A DNA stretch of 64,000 bases from an uncultured Pelagibacteraceae bacterium (GCA_902597515.1 CACJYB010000001.1:1-64000); one strand, 5' to 3'; positions 25,126-39,667 are shown, counted from the stretch's first letter. Notes: a model not told the origin generated them from the sequence alone. Made by a program: numbers and translations.

Positions 25126-26901
25126 TTAATTGAGATTTTGCTTTTTTTTGAGCTCTTTTAGCTCATTAAATGTAGTCTCGCTCATATCCACTGAAAACTT
25201 CGATTCTAACTCTTGAATTCTAAACTCAAGATCATAATTCATTAAATCTCGAGAGATATCTTCCAACAATTCAATTATTTTTTGGTCGTCATTAGATTGA
25301 TTTTTTAGAATATGCTTAATTGGAGCAAATTTGTTTATTTTTTCTATTAGTTGAACATCTAATTTAAGATCTTGAATGGTGATTTGAGAACCAGATTTTA
25401 ATTTTTCAATAATCATCTTAAATATTTTTTTATTAAAATCAGTAAATAACTTAATATTTTCAATCAAATGAATATTTGCTTGCAACAAATCTAATTTATT
25501 TATGACCAAATATAATAAAGAAAACTCTTTTAATTCTACTCCAGTCAAAGACTGACTTTCTTTAAAATATTTTTTTGTACTTTCTAAAGATTTTCTTTTT
25601 TTTGAGTAAAAACTCTTATTATTGTGATTAGAATGTGGTGTTAGCTCTGCAATTTTTTCTAAAAAGTATTCTAAAACATATTTTTTTATAAAATCATCTT
25701 TAATTGTATTCGCAATTTCTCTAAGTTTTTTCTCAAATATAGCCATAGATGAAGGATTGTTTTTAGTTTGTTTTTTATAATGACTAAAAATAAATTGATG
25801 AATTGATAATTTACTTTGTTTTGTAAAATCTACAAAATTAGCTTTACCATTTTTATTGACATAGCTATCTGGATCTTCTTTATCTGGCAAGAATAAAAAT
25901 GAAATTTGTTTTTCCGGTTTTAGTTCCTTGATTGAATTTTCAGCAGCTCTAACAGCAGCTTTATAACCACTTTCATCACCATCAAAACAAATTATTATAT
26001 CATCAAAAAATTGGTTTAAAGTTAAAATTTGCTTGTCGGTTAAGGACGTACCAAGATTTGCTACCACATTGTCAATTCCATTTTTACTGAGACCTATAAC
26101 ATCCATGTATCCTTCAACCAAATAAATATGATCGATTTTATTAGAAAGTTTTCTTGCTAAATCTAAATTATATAAATTTGATCCTTTTTTAAAAAAATTT
26201 GTTTCAGGTGAATTTATATATTTAGCAAAGTAATCTAAATTTTCAATAATTCGTCCACCCAAAGCAATTGGTTGACCTGAAATATTATTAATTGGAAATA
26301 TTAATCTTCCTCTAAATCTTTCTACATAAACTTTTTTCTTTTCATCTAAATAGAATAAACCAGTTTCTAAAAGAGTCTGTTCACTAAAATCTTTTTTTAA
26401 TTTATCAAAAAAATTTGGATTTTTCTCTATATATCCTATTTTAAACTTTTTTACTTCTTCCTTGCTTAATGATCTATTTTTTAAATAATCTCTAGCAATT
26501 GAATAATTTTCATTTTTTAAAAGTTCATTGTGATAAAATTCAACATAATTACTAAAAATGGATTTATACTCATTCCACTTTTTTTCTCTTTCTTCATCTT
26601 GTTTTGAAAACATATAAGGTTGCATACCTGCTAATTGAGCCAAGTATTTAACTGCTTCTCCAAATTTTAGATTTTGAGTTTTCATTACAAAATCAAAAAT
26701 ATTGCCATGTTCAGAGGTTGCAAAACAGTGATAAAATTCTTTTTCATCATTCACGGTAAATGATGGTGTTTTTTCATTTTTGAAAGGTGACAAACCTACA
26801 AATTCTTTTCCTCTTTTTTTTAAAGATACAGTTTTCGATACTACCGTTGAAACTTTCAATCTGTTTTTAATCTCATCAAGATACTCTTTGGGATATTTCA
26901 T
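25126..26901 (-). CDS. dnaG: DNA primase DnaG (zinc ligands lost)
   Basis: Makes RNA primers for replication. The 591-residue enzyme has the N-terminal primase zinc-ribbon fold. However, the canonical ligands read S38, K41, C59 and T62 (LSPFKNEKTPSF, YHCFATSEHGN) in place of Cys, His, Cys, Cys, so zinc should not bind. From memory alphaproteobacterial primases commonly show this loss. The TOPRIM core is intact: YLVEGYMDVIGL, IICFDGDESGYKAAVRAAE with the acidic triad, and PDKEDPDSYV. The C-terminal helicase-binding domain is divergent. Start and upstream yqeY stop share a base (TAATG). Confidence 0.95.
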   Translation of the reverse strand: MKYPKEYLDEIKNRLKVSTVVSKTVSLKKRGKEFVGLSPFKNEKTPSFTVNDEKEFYHCFATSEHGNIFDFVMKTQNLKFGEAVKYLAQLAGMQPYMFSKQDEEREKKWNEYKSIFSNYVEFYHNELLKNENYSIARDYLKNRSLSKEEVKKFKIGYIEKNPNFFDKLKKDFSEQTLLETGLFYLDEKKKVYVERFRGRLIFPINNISGQPIALGGRIIENLDYFAKYINSPETNFFKKGSNLYNLDLARKLSNKIDHIYLVEGYMDVIGLSKNGIDNVVANLGTSLTDKQILTLNQFFDDIIICFDGDESGYKAAVRAAENSIKELKPEKQISFLFLPDKEDPDSYVNKNGKANFVDFTKQSKLSIHQFIFSHYKKQTKNNPSSMAIFEKKLREIANTIKDDFIKKYVLEYFLEKIAELTPHSNHNNKSFYSKKRKSLESTKKYFKESQSLTGVELKEFSLLYLVINKLDLLQANIHLIENIKLFTDFNKKIFKMIIEKLKSGSQITIQDLKLDVQLIEKINKFAPIKHILKNQSNDDQKIIELLEDISRDLMNYDLEFRIQELESKFSVDMSETTFNELKELKKKQNLN

Positions 26902-27362
26902 TATTTATTTAACAATTCTTTGATCAATGATCCTGCTTTGGAAAAATCAATTTCGTCTGCATGAGATTTTTTAAGTTCGCCCATAACTTTTCCCATATCT
27001 TTTAATGAATTTGCTCCAATTTTCGAAATAACATCTGCACAAATTTTCTTTGTTTCTTCTTCGCTAAGCTGTTTGGGTAAAAAACTTGTTAAAATATCAT
27101 ATTCATTTTGCTCAACCTCTAAAAGATCTGTTCTATTATTTTTTTTATAAATATCGATCGATTCGGCTCGTTGTTTAACCATTTTTTTTAAAAGTTTCTT
27201 TATGTCCTCATCATCAGTTTCTTTTTTATTAGGGCCTGATCTGTTAATAATATCCAAATCCTTAATCGAAGATAATATTAACCTATAGGTTGATATTTTA
27301 TTTTTATCTTTCGATTTTAAAGCATTTTTATATTCGTTTTCGATGGTCTGTTTTAATGACAT
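26901..27362 (-). CDS. yqeY: GatB/YqeY domain protein
   Basis: A 153-residue stand-alone YqeY protein, related to the tail domain of the GatB amidotransferase subunit that contacts tRNA. Visible are TYRLILSSIKDLDI, KMVKQRAESIDIYKKNNRTDLLEVEQNEYDIL (hallmark QRxESI...R.dL...E), FLPKQLSEEE and MGKVMGELKK. The precise role is unknown. It precedes dnaG and rpoD, taking the place occupied by rpsU in enterobacteria, an order common in other phyla. It is divergent from carA. Confidence 0.93.
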   Translation of the reverse strand: MSLKQTIENEYKNALKSKDKNKISTYRLILSSIKDLDIINRSGPNKKETDDEDIKKLLKKMVKQRAESIDIYKKNNRTDLLEVEQNEYDILTSFLPKQLSEEETKKICADVISKIGANSLKDMGKVMGELKKSHADEIDFSKAGSLIKELLNK

Positions 27363-27438
27363 AATTTTTTAATCTACTTTAAAGAATAAATTCTTCAAAA
27401 GAAAAATTGTTTTTTTACAATTTTATATTACATCTCTG

Positions 27439-27484
27439 TTGCGATAATAAAGCAATTATTGTATTAACCTTTAACTCATGAGTT
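27439..27484 (+). promoter_or_regulatory. Probable carAB promoter with palindrome at the start site
   Basis: TTGCGA (27439-27444) and TATTAA (27462-27467) are 17 bp apart, four of six consensus bases each. The predicted start falls at the 12-bp perfect palindrome AACTCATGAGTT (27473-27484), placed like an operator and just before the carA start. An 8-bp hairpin (AAAATTGT/ACAATTTT with a T loop) lies further upstream. A palindrome of this length alone is not rare by chance; its position is the argument. Confidence 0.45.
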
Positions 27485-27488
27485 GTAA

Positions 27489-28685
27489 TTGAACAAAAAA
27501 TCAAAAAAAACTAACTCAAAAATAAAATCTCAAATCAACACAGGCGTTTTAGTTCTAGAAAATAAAAAGGTATTCAAAGGAATTGGAATTGGATTTCAAG
27601 GAGAAGCCACGGGCGAAGTTTGCTTTAATACATCTTTGACAGGTTATCAAGAAATCATCTCTGATCCGTCATATGCAGGTCAAATTATTAACTTTACCTT
27701 TCCCCATATTGGAAATGTTGGAACCAATAAAGAAGATCACGAATCTGATAAAATATGGGCACGAGGAGTGATAATTAATTCTGAAATAACTTCACCCTCA
27801 AATTACAGATCATTCCTACATTTAGATAATTGGCTTAAGAAAAATAAAATAGTTGGAATTACTGGCTTAGATACCAGAAGCCTAACAAACTTTATAAGAG
27901 ACAAAGGTGCCCCCAAAGGTACTATTAGTTATTCAAAAAAAGGAAAATTTAATATTAATAAATTGACCAACTCTACAATAAAATGGAGTGGATTAAAAAA
28001 TCTTGATCTTGCAGAAGTAGTTTCAACCCAGAAAAATTATATTTGGAAAGGTCTTAAAACCTGGAAAAAAGAAATTGGATATAAAAAAAATACTAAAAAC
28101 TCATTTCATGTTGTTGCAATTGATTATGGAATTAAAAAAAACATCTTAAGATATTTCTCTGACTTCAACTGTAAAGTTACAGTTGTCTCCTGTAAAACTA
28201 GTGCCCACAAAATTTTAGCTTTAAAACCAAATGGAATATTTTTATCAAATGGTCCTGGTGATCCAGCTGCAACAGGGAAATACGCTATAGAAATTATTAA
28301 AGATCTAATTAAAAATAATTTACCAATATTTGGTATTTGTTTGGGTCATCAAATTTTAGCGTTAGCATTAGGTGGCAAGACAAAAAAAATGAAGCTTGGT
28401 CATAGAGGAGCAAATCACCCCGTTAAAAATTTAATTCATGATAATGTTGAGATAACCAGTCAAAACCATGGATTTGAAGTAGTTAAAGAAACATTGCCAA
28501 AAAATATTGAGGTCACGCATAAATCTTTATTTGATAATAGTATTGAAGGTATCAAACTAAAAAATAAACCAGTCTTTTCAGTTCAATATCATCCAGAGTC
28601 TAATCCAGGACCTCAAGATAGTGTTTATTTATTTCAAGAATTTATTAACAACATGAAAAAAAATGCCAAAAAGAAAAGATATTAA
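27489..28685 (+). CDS. carA: Carbamoyl-phosphate synthase small subunit CarA
   Basis: Glutaminase subunit that delivers ammonia to CarB for pyrimidine and arginine synthesis. The 398 residues show the CarA N-terminal domain ([37 protein letters not shown]) and a class I amidotransferase domain. In the latter [12 protein letters not shown] carries the catalytic Cys, and [10 protein letters not shown] the His/Glu pair. No ATG is available, and I use the TTG at 27489. A 4-codon ATG frame (ATG AGT TGT AAT TGA) ends overlapping that TTG, which may couple initiation. It overlaps carB by 23 bp. Confidence 0.95.
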   Translation: MNKKSKKTNSKIKSQINTGVLVLENKKVFKGIGIGFQGEATGEVCFNTSLTGYQEIISDPSYAGQIINFTFPHIGNVGTNKEDHESDKIWARGVIINSEITSPSNYRSFLHLDNWLKKNKIVGITGLDTRSLTNFIRDKGAPKGTISYSKKGKFNINKLTNSTIKWSGLKNLDLAEVVSTQKNYIWKGLKTWKKEIGYKKNTKNSFHVVAIDYGIKKNILRYFSDFNCKVTVVSCKTSAHKILALKPNGIFLSNGPGDPAATGKYAIEIIKDLIKNNLPIFGICLGHQILALALGGKTKKMKLGHRGANHPVKNLIHDNVEITSQNHGFEVVKETLPKNIEVTHKSLFDNSIEGIKLKNKPVFSVQYHPESNPGPQDSVYLFQEFINNMKKNAKKKRY

Positions 28686-31600
28686 AAAAATATTAGTTGT
28701 AGGAGCTGGTCCAATAATTATAGGACAAGCATGTGAATTTGATTATTCAGGGACACAAGCATGTAAAGCTCTTAAAGATGAGGGTTATAAAGTAGTTTTA
28801 ATAAACTCAAATCCTGCAACAATTATGACTGATCCAGATGTTGCGGATAAAACTTATATTGAACCAATTACACTAGATGTATTAGAAAAAATTCTAAAGA
28901 AAGAAAAACCAGATGCAATTCTTCCAACAATGGGAGGACAAACTGCGCTTAACCTTGCTATGGAAGCAGAGAAAAAAGGAATTCTAAAAAAATACAAAAT
29001 TGAGTTGATAGGAGCAAATTCTAAAGCAATTTCTAATGCCGAGGACAGAAAGAAATTTAGAAAAAATATGATTGATATTGGTTTAGATTTACCAAAATCA
29101 GAAATCCTAAATAATAATAATCAAGCTTCAAAAGTATTAAAAAAAATTGGTTTGCCTGCAATTATAAGACCTGCTTTTACACTTGGTGGGCTTGGTGGAG
29201 GAATAGCCAAAACTAGAAAAGATTATTTTAAGATTGTTAAAAATGGATTACATGAATCTCCGGTAAGCCAAGTTCTTGTAGAGGAATGTTTAGAGGGCTG
29301 GAAAGAATTTGAGATGGAGGTTGTAAGAGATAAGAAAGATAACTGTATCATCATTTGCTCAATTGAAAATATAGATCCAATGGGAATTCATACGGGTGAC
29401 TCTGTAACAATTGCACCAGCTCTTACACTTACAGATAAAGAATACCAAGTAATGAGAAATGCATCTATTGCATGTTTGAGAAAAATTGGAGTTGAAACTG
29501 GAGGATCAAATGTTCAGTTTGCTATCAATCCTAAAAATGGTCGAATGGTTGTCATTGAAATGAATCCACGTGTATCAAGATCATCAGCACTTGCATCAAA
29601 AGCAACTGGATTTCCAATTGCGAAAGTAGCTGCAAAATTAGCGGTTGGTTATACTCTGGATGAATTAAAAAATGAAATAACTAAAGTTACTCCTGCTTCA
29701 TTTGAACCAAGTATAGATTATGTGGTGACTAAAATTCCAAGATTTACATTTGAAAAATTTTCTACTTCTCCTGCAACTTTAGGGACATCAATGAAATCAG
29801 TAGGTGAAGCAATGGCTATTGGAAGAAACTTTAAAGAATCTTTACAAAAGGCGCTGGTATCTCTTGAAACTGGTTTTTCAGGTTTAGACAGAATTTTTGA
29901 TTTAAATAAAAAGCAAATTGAAAAAAAGCTTAAAGAAACTATTCCAAATAAGATATTACTAGTTGCTGAAGCAATTAGAAAAAAAATAAACTTAAAGAAA
30001 ATATATAATTTATCCAAAATTGATCCTTGGTTTTTAGAACAAATTAAAGAGATAGTCGATTATGAAACACAAATAAAAACTAAAGGACTTCCTATAGATT
30101 TTGCAGAATTTAATAGAATAAAATCAATAGGATTTTCAGATAAAAAGCTTTCGGAATTAACTAAAACTTCTGAAGAAATTGTTAGAAGAAAAAGATCAGC
30201 CCTTAAAATCTTCCCAGTTTATAAAAAAGTAGATACTTGTGCAGCTGAATTCAAATCATTTACGCCTTATATGTATTCAACATATCAAAGAAACTTTTCA
30301 ATTAACTCAGAATGTGAAGCAGATCCATCTAATAAGAAAAAAATAATTATTCTTGGAGGAGGACCAAATAGAATTGGTCAAGGAATTGAGTTTGATTATT
30401 GCTGTTGTCAGGCAAGTTTTTCATTAAAAGACGCAGGTTTTGAGACTATTATGGTTAATTGTAACCCTGAAACAGTATCAACAGACTATGATACAAGTGA
30501 TCGATTATACTTTGAACCTTTAAAAGAAGAATATGTTTTTAACATAATTAAAAAAGAACAAGAAAAAGGAAATCTGATAGGAGTAATAGCTCAGTTTGGA
30601 GGCCAAACTCCAATTAAACTTGCTAAATTTTTGCACGATAACAAGCTTCCAATTTTAGGAACTCAATATACTTCTATAGATTTAGCAGAGGATAGAGATA
30701 GATTTAGAAATTTATTAAATAAATTAAAACTAAAACAAGCAGAGAGTGGGATTGCAAAGACATTTAATCAGGCAATAAAAATTGCAGACAAAATAGGATT
30801 ACCATTAATGGTAAGACCTTCATATGTTCTAGGTGGAAGAGCAATGGAAATTGTTCATGAAAAAAATCAGCTTAAAAAATTTGTTGAAGAGGCATTTAAA
30901 GCCGCAGAAGAAAATCCAATTTTGATTGATAAATTTATTGATCATGCAATGGAGGTAGATGTGGATGCCATATCAGATGGAAAAAAGGTTCACGTTGCAG
31001 GAATTATGCAACATATCGAAGAAGCTGGAATTCATTCAGGAGACTCGGCGTGTAGCCTACCCCCTGTATCAATTAAACCATACCTTCTTAAAGAAATAGA
31101 AAATCAAACCAAAAAACTTGCTATAGCTTTAAATGTAAAAGGTTTCATGAATATACAGTTTGCAATTAAAAAAGATGAAATTTATGTGATTGAAGTAAAT
31201 CCTAGAGCAAGTCGAACAGTACCTTTTGTTTCAAAAGCAAAAGGATTGCCCCTAGCTAAAATTGCATCAAGAGTAATGGCTGGTGAAAAGTTATCTAAGT
31301 TTAACTTAAAAGATAAATCTAAAGGTATGTACGCAGTTAAAGAAGCTGTATTTCCATTTAATAAATTTCCCAACAGTGACTTATTGTTAGGGCCTGAGAT
31401 GAAGTCGACAGGAGAAGTTATGGGATTTGATAAAAATTTTGGAATGGCTTTTGCCAAAAGTCAGATCGCAGCAGCTAACTCATTACCAAAACAAGGATTA
31501 GCTTTTATATCTCTTAAAGATAGTCACAAAGATGAAGGAATAGATTTAGCAAAAGAACTTCTTAAACTTAAGTTTACATTATGCGCAACTAGAGGAACTG

Positions 31601-31887
31601 CAGAATATATTCGAAAGCATGGGATGAAATGTAAAATTATAAATAAAGTTAGCACAGGTTCTCCACATATAGTAGATGTTTTGGACTCTAAAAAAATTGC
31701 ATTAGTAATAAATACTGGAGGTGGAAATAGTGAACATAGATTAAGTGATGCAATAGCTTTAAGAAGAGCAACGCTTAAGAATAAAGTTCCTTATTGCACT
31801 AATATGTCTACTGCTCAAGCATGTTTAGAGGCAATTAGATCGCTAAAAACAAAAAAATTAGAAGTGACTTCTCTTCAGGAAGTTTAA
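28663..31887 (+). CDS. carB: Carbamoyl-phosphate synthase large subunit CarB
   Basis: Makes carbamoyl phosphate from bicarbonate, ammonia and two ATP. The 1074 residues are full length. The first ATP-grasp half starts [18 protein letters not shown], and the second half repeats it at [21 protein letters not shown] (about residue 560, split: [12 protein letters not shown]). [23 protein letters not shown] and the C-terminal allosteric MGS-like domain ([17 protein letters not shown]) are present. It reaches into the end of carA, and its TAA interlocks with the stop of the convergent oxygenase gene at TTAA (31884-31887). Confidence 0.98.
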   Translation: MPKRKDIKKILVVGAGPIIIGQACEFDYSGTQACKALKDEGYKVVLINSNPATIMTDPDVADKTYIEPITLDVLEKILKKEKPDAILPTMGGQTALNLAMEAEKKGILKKYKIELIGANSKAISNAEDRKKFRKNMIDIGLDLPKSEILNNNNQASKVLKKIGLPAIIRPAFTLGGLGGGIAKTRKDYFKIVKNGLHESPVSQVLVEECLEGWKEFEMEVVRDKKDNCIIICSIENIDPMGIHTGDSVTIAPALTLTDKEYQVMRNASIACLRKIGVETGGSNVQFAINPKNGRMVVIEMNPRVSRSSALASKATGFPIAKVAAKLAVGYTLDELKNEITKVTPASFEPSIDYVVTKIPRFTFEKFSTSPATLGTSMKSVGEAMAIGRNFKESLQKALVSLETGFSGLDRIFDLNKKQIEKKLKETIPNKILLVAEAIRKKINLKKIYNLSKIDPWFLEQIKEIVDYETQIKTKGLPIDFAEFNRIKSIGFSDKKLSELTKTSEEIVRRKRSALKIFPVYKKVDTCAAEFKSFTPYMYSTYQRNFSINSECEADPSNKKKIIILGGGPNRIGQGIEFDYCCCQASFSLKDAGFETIMVNCNPETVSTDYDTSDRLYFEPLKEEYVFNIIKKEQEKGNLIGVIAQFGGQTPIKLAKFLHDNKLPILGTQYTSIDLAEDRDRFRNLLNKLKLKQAESGIAKTFNQAIKIADKIGLPLMVRPSYVLGGRAMEIVHEKNQLKKFVEEAFKAAEENPILIDKFIDHAMEVDVDAISDGKKVHVAGIMQHIEEAGIHSGDSACSLPPVSIKPYLLKEIENQTKKLAIALNVKGFMNIQFAIKKDEIYVIEVNPRASRTVPFVSKAKGLPLAKIASRVMAGEKLSKFNLKDKSKGMYAVKEAVFPFNKFPNSDLLLGPEMKSTGEVMGFDKNFGMAFAKSQIAAANSLPKQGLAFISLKDSHKDEGIDLAKELLKLKFTLCATRGTAEYIRKHGMKCKIINKVSTGSPHIVDVLDSKKIALVINTGGGNSEHRLSDAIALRRATLKNKVPYCTNMSTAQACLEAIRSLKTKKLEVTSLQEV

Positions 31888-32549
31888 GAATTTACTTTCC
31901 AATCAGTTTTAAAAGTAACATAATTTACTTGAATACATCGTCTTTCTTTAACGATCTTTTTCTTCTCCATGCCATGCCATGTATTTGGTCCGCTGGTAAA
32001 AAGATAACCATAATTATGTTTATAAGGAAGTGTTTTAACCTTTTCTAATTTTTCATTGTAAAAATCAGTTCCTAAATTTTCAGATTCATTTGTTTTATTA
32101 ATAAATATTAAACCTGACATGAGTTTTTCTTTTATATCGCAATGAGGCTTTAACCAAAAACCCTCTCGGTCACATATAACCTCAACCCTAACATAGGAAT
32201 TTGATAAATCTTTGTTTATCATTTTAGAAATTGTTTCATAAGTTTCTTTAGACTGAAGTTCATTTATAAATTTTACCAAATTTGGAAATTGAGATGAGTT
32301 TTCTTTATTAATAAAACATCTAAACTTTATTGCTTGCCCCCCTGAAGCTATACCTTTTCTAAATTCTGCAGCTCCACCATCTATTGCTCTTGTTCCATCA
32401 TAATTAAGATTATGTTTACTGACATCAGGAATGTCTGCTTTAACTATTTCATCAATTGCATCTTCAGACAAAGCATCACTATACTCCCAATGATTAAATG
32501 GAAAGTTATGTTCTTTTGAATTGTTTTTAATTGAATCTAAAAATGACAT
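31884..32549 (-). CDS. 2OG-Fe(II) oxygenase-like protein
   Basis: 221 residues with the double-stranded beta-helix oxygenase pattern: KPHCD gives H136 and D138, TWHGMEK gives H192, and [10 protein letters not shown] gives the Arg near 203 expected to bind 2-oxoglutarate. This is a second, unrelated-looking member besides the one at 21135. The substrate is unknown. Its start shares a base with the stop of the upstream ELM1-family gene (TAATG), indicating an operon; a role in modifying a cell-surface glycan or peptide is only a guess from that neighbour. Confidence 0.75.
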   Translation of the reverse strand: MSFLDSIKNNSKEHNFPFNHWEYSDALSEDAIDEIVKADIPDVSKHNLNYDGTRAIDGGAAEFRKGIASGGQAIKFRCFINKENSSQFPNLVKFINELQSKETYETISKMINKDLSNSYVRVEVICDREGFWLKPHCDIKEKLMSGLIFINKTNESENLGTDFYNEKLEKVKTLPYKHNYGYLFTSGPNTWHGMEKKKIVKERRCIQVNYVTFKTDWKVNS

Positions 32550-33493
32550 TAGGGTTGTATTTTTTCTTTAATAATTTTTGCTACTCTATTCGTTTCATCT
32601 AATTTTTGATAGTCCCAATTTTCAATTTCTTCACCTAAGTTTCTAGTAATATTTAATTCTCTGAATAAATTTCTAAAATTTTGAAATCTAACGTCTTTCC
32701 TTTTCGGTAAAATATTGGCAACATAAATTGGTTTTCCAGTTAAAGCAGCTTCAGATATCATTGAGCTAGAGTCGCATGTAACAACTATATTTTCTGAAAT
32801 TGCTAGAGCTGAAAGATAAGCTTTTTTATCAACATTCATAATCACAGTGTGATTTTCTCCAAAAAACTCTTTTGCATAGTGTATGGTATTTAATGGCGTT
32901 CTCATTGAAGGTATCACCACAAGTTGAAAATCATGTTTTTTCAATAATTTGTAAAAAATTGAAAATATATGCTTCATATTTTTTGTTGAGTAATCGTAAT
33001 ATTTTGTAGGACCACCCATTATCAAACACCAAACTTTTCTATTATCCTGTTTAATATATGAATTTAAATAACTTCTATTTTCTTCAATTTCATTTTCTGT
33101 TAAATAGTGAATTGCACCTTTTGTTTTAATTACATTTGCACCACTTATCCCATCATGTTCGGGAGCAACAATAAAATCAAAATGATTAAAATCCACCTTT
33201 GGATCTTGAATATGAATATTTAAAACTTTTTTTTTTGAAATACTTTTTAAGTGGATTGAAGGAATAACACTTTTTCTTCCACATGAAATAATTACATCAA
33301 AATCAGACTCGTTTATTTTTTTATAAACGTTTTGTGATATTGGAATTAATTTTGGAGGAACAATTTTCCAAAAATTATTTAGTTCAACCTTATGGTGTGT
33401 AAAATCCATATCTAAAGCTTTAGCCAAACCTTCTACCTGGCTTATCATGCCATGCATACCTTGAGTTAATAAAATACCTTTTAATTTAGTCAT
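32549..33493 (-). CDS. ELM1/GtrOC1 family putative glycosyltransferase (DUF1022)
   Basis: The 314-residue protein belongs to the family named after plant mitochondrial fission protein ELM1; bacterial members are thought to be GT-B type glycosyltransferases acting on envelope glycans. Family features are LTQGMHGMISQVEGLAKAL at the start, ISCGRKSVIPSI, HIQDPKVDFNHFDFIVAPEHDG, a GGPTKYY loop and CDSSSMISEAALTGKPIYV in the nucleotide-sugar site. No membrane segment is present. It is co-transcribed with the downstream oxygenase and divergent from trxB across 21 bp. Confidence 0.82.
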   Translation of the reverse strand: MTKLKGILLTQGMHGMISQVEGLAKALDMDFTHHKVELNNFWKIVPPKLIPISQNVYKKINESDFDVIISCGRKSVIPSIHLKSISKKKVLNIHIQDPKVDFNHFDFIVAPEHDGISGANVIKTKGAIHYLTENEIEENRSYLNSYIKQDNRKVWCLIMGGPTKYYDYSTKNMKHIFSIFYKLLKKHDFQLVVIPSMRTPLNTIHYAKEFFGENHTVIMNVDKKAYLSALAISENIVVTCDSSSMISEAALTGKPIYVANILPKRKDVRFQNFRNLFRELNITRNLGEEIENWDYQKLDETNRVAKIIKEKIQP

Positions 33494-33514
33494 TAATCAC
33501 TATATAGCTTTCAT

Positions 33515-34459
33515 ATGAGTCAAAATCCAACTAAACACACAAAAGTGTTAATAATTGGATCAGGTCCAGCTGGATACACTGCAGCAGTTTATGCTGCTCG
33601 TGCAATGTTAAATCCTATTTTAGTTTATGGATCTGAGCCAGGAGGACAATTAACAACAACAACTGATGTTGAAAATTATCCAGGATTTTCTGAAGTTATT
33701 CAGGGGCCATGGTTAATGGATCAAATGAAAGAACAAGCAAAAGCAGTTGGAACTGAAATGATTGAAGACCATATTGGATCTGTAAATTTAAAATGTTCAC
33801 CATTTGAAGCAATTGGTGATAGTGGTCAGAAATATACTGCTGATAGCATTATTATTTCTACTGGAGCTCAAGCAAGATGGTTAAATATAAAATCAGAACA
33901 GGAATTTAGAGGATTTGGTGTTTCTGCGTGCGCTACGTGTGATGGTTTTTTCTTTAAAGATAAAGAAGTAGCAGTTGTCGGAGGAGGCAATGCAGCTGTT
34001 GAAGAAGCAATGTTCCTCACAAAGTTTGCATCTAAAGTAAAATTAATCCATAGAAGAGATAGTTTAAGAGCTGAAAAAATGCTTCAAAAAAAATTAATGG
34101 AAAATAAAAAAATAGAAATAATTTGGGACTCTGTAGTTGAAGATGTGTTAGGTGATAAAGATCCTAAAAATGTTAAAGGAATAAAGATTAAAAATGTTAA
34201 AACAAATAAAATTCAAGAATTGAAACTTGATGGCGTATTCATTGCTATTGGTCATGATCCAGCTACTCAACTTTTTAAAGATCAATTAAAAATGGATAAT
34301 GAGGGATATTTAATTACCAAACCTGACTCAACAGAAACAAATGTTCCTGGTGTTTATGCAGCTGGAGATGTAAAAGACAAAACATTTAGACAAGCTGTAA
34401 CCGCTGCAGGTATGGGATGTATGGCAGCATTAGAAGCTGAAAAATTCCTATCTCACTAA
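33515..34459 (+). CDS. trxB: Thioredoxin-disulfide reductase TrxB
   Basis: Reduces thioredoxin with NADPH through FAD. The 314 residues have the FAD loop IIGSGPAGYTAA (13-24), the redox pair C139-A-T-C142, the NADPH loop VVGGGNAAVEEA near residue 155 and the C-terminal GVYAAGDVKDKTFRQAVTAAGMG FAD segment. Its end overlaps the convergent gene by 12 bp. The very short divergent gap to the ELM1-family gene leaves little space for its promoter. Confidence 0.97.
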   Translation: MSQNPTKHTKVLIIGSGPAGYTAAVYAARAMLNPILVYGSEPGGQLTTTTDVENYPGFSEVIQGPWLMDQMKEQAKAVGTEMIEDHIGSVNLKCSPFEAIGDSGQKYTADSIIISTGAQARWLNIKSEQEFRGFGVSACATCDGFFFKDKEVAVVGGGNAAVEEAMFLTKFASKVKLIHRRDSLRAEKMLQKKLMENKKIEIIWDSVVEDVLGDKDPKNVKGIKIKNVKTNKIQELKLDGVFIAIGHDPATQLFKDQLKMDNEGYLITKPDSTETNVPGVYAAGDVKDKTFRQAVTAAGMGCMAALEAEKFLSH

Positions 34460-35100
34460 TTCAGCAATCTCATTTGATTCAAATATACTTTGATTAATAT
34501 TTTCATTTGCCAACTTTACCATTGCTTTGGCGACTATTTCTGCCCTAATTGGTCTCATTTTTCTTAAAGGTCCAACCAATATTGGAGTTAACAATTTAAA
34601 TAATATTATACCAAATTTTTCACCTAATCTTTTTTCTTTTCTATTTCCCAATAAGAAAGATGGTCTCATGATCCCAATTTTATCAAAATTTTGATTTTTA
34701 ATTTCTTGTTCAACTAATCCTTTGAATTTTAAATAATCACCTGAACTTTTTGGATCTGCATAACCAGATGAAACGAAAAAAAATGATTTAATTGAATTTG
34801 ATTTAGCAATTTGGGCAATTTGTATAGGAATATTCAGTTCAATTCTTTCATATTCATTTTTATTAGGTGAATTTTTTCTTGTTGTACCAATACAAAAAAA
34901 ACAGTCTTCACCTTTAATATCATTTCTATACTTTTCTAAATCATTAAAATCAGTTTCAATAATTTCAATTTTTGGATTAATAAGTTCTATTTTTGAACGA
35001 ACAAAAATCTTTATTTTTGAATAATTTGAATTCAGGGTAAGTTCATTAACAAGATGCCCGCCAACTAAACCTGACGAACCAAACACTAGGGCTGTTTTCA

Positions 35101-35101
<1 letters not shown>
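34448..35101 (-). CDS. NAD(P)-binding atypical short-chain dehydrogenase-like protein
   Basis: 217 residues with a Rossmann fold: VFGSSGLVGGHLVNEL (6-21) as dinucleotide loop, CFFCIGTTRK, SFFFVSSGYADP and a YLKFKGLVEQE segment with the YxxxK-like arrangement. It resembles the HTATIP2/YbjT-type NAD(P)H-binding proteins. The substrate is unknown. The start shares a base with the stop of the aminotransferase upstream, so they form an operon. Confidence 0.8.
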
Positions 35102-38492
<3,391 letters not shown>

Positions 38493-38511
<19 letters not shown>

Positions 38512-39245
38512 TTATTACTGGAGGAGCAACCCGAATGGGTGCTGCAATAGCAAGGCATTTATCTGGTGCAAATAAGGAAATCTTAATTCATTATAACAAA
38601 TCAAGATTAAAAGCGGAAAAATTAAAAAAAGAATTATCTCAGAAAGGAACAAAAGTTTACATAGTCAAAGGTGATTTAAGCAAAGAAACTGATATAAAAA
38701 AAATAATTAAATTTGCAAAATCAAAACTAAAATTTTTTGATTGTCTTATTAATAATGCCTCTTTATTTGAAAATGATAAATTAGAAAATTTTTCATTAGA
38801 TAGTTGGAGCAAACATTTAAGGACTAATTTAAGAGCACCTGCACTATTAACAAAAGAATTTGCTAAAAATGTTAAAGGCAAAAATAATAATATTATAAAT
38901 ATTATTGATCAAAGAGTCTTCAAATTAACTCCTTACTTTTTTTCATACACTCTAAGCAAAACTGGTTTGTATACTTTAACAAAAACTAGCGCTATGAGTT
39001 TAGCTCCTAATATAAGAGTCAATGCAATTGCTCCTGGACCCACTATAAAAAATCAAAGACAATCTGAAAAACATTTCAAAAAGCAATATTTAGCAACACC
39101 TCTAAAAAGACAAGTTGATGTGGAACAAATATGTAATGCTGTTGACTTTTTTATTAAAAATATATCTATTACTGGTCAAGTTTTAGCTATTGATAGTGGT
39201 CAAAATCTTAACTGGCAAACACCAGATGTAATGGGTAAAGAATGA
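38493..39245 (+). CDS. SDR-family reductase, probably pteridine reductase-like (FolM)
   Basis: 250 residues of a classical short-chain dehydrogenase. [17 protein letters not shown] is the cofactor loop, with an Arg suited to [16 protein letters not shown], the catalytic [10 protein letters not shown] (YxxxK) and VNAIAPGPT follow. The NNAS and APGPT forms are typical of PTR1/FolM pteridine reductases. The next gene, overlapping by 4 bp, is the folate enzyme FolB, which supports a role in dihydrofolate or dihydromonapterin reduction. Other SDR functions cannot be excluded. Confidence 0.72.
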
Positions 39246-39667
39246 AAAAAAATAATTTAAAAATTGTCAAAATAGATAAAAATAAAAGCCTATTTAATTA
39301 TGAGAAAAAAATCCTAATTAATGAATTAATCTTAGATTTAAAACTTGGTTATTACGATTTTGAAAAAGAAAAATCACAGAAAGTTAAATTTAGTCTTGAA
39401 ATAGACTATGAAGATAAAAAACCTTCAAGTGATAAAGACATAAAATCCATTGTTAATTATGGAACTATAGTCAAATTAATTACAAAACTTGTAAAAAAGA
39501 AACATTACAATTTCTTAGAAACTTTAGCAGAAGCTGTTTTTGACGAACTATTTAAAGACAAAAGGATTGCTAAAATAATGTTAAAAATTGAAAAATTAGA
39601 AATCTTAAAACAGTGTTCATCTGTTGGTATTCAAATTACCAAAAAGAGAAGCCATGACAAGCTCTGA
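39242..39667 (+). CDS. folB: Dihydroneopterin aldolase FolB
   Basis: Cleaves dihydroneopterin to the hydroxymethyl-dihydropterin used in folate synthesis. In the 141 residues the tunnelling fold starts at [27 protein letters not shown] (split: [19 protein letters not shown]). SIVNYGTIV carries the conserved Tyr, FLETLAEAV the catalytic Glu region, and [15 protein letters not shown] ends the fold. It has an extra 25-residue N-terminal stretch. It overlaps the SDR gene by 4 bp and uvrC by 14 bp. Confidence 0.9.
   Translation: MKKNNLKIVKIDKNKSLFNYEKKILINELILDLKLGYYDFEKEKSQKVKFSLEIDYEDKKPSSDKDIKSIVNYGTIVKLITKLVKKKHYNFLETLAEAVFDELFKDKRIAKIMLKIEKLEILKQCSSVGIQITKKRSHDKL

Noticed and set aside
29718..31457. 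Antisense frames of 91 and 99 codons within carB
   Set aside because: They mirror the codon pattern of a full-length conserved gene on the plus strand and show no family features.
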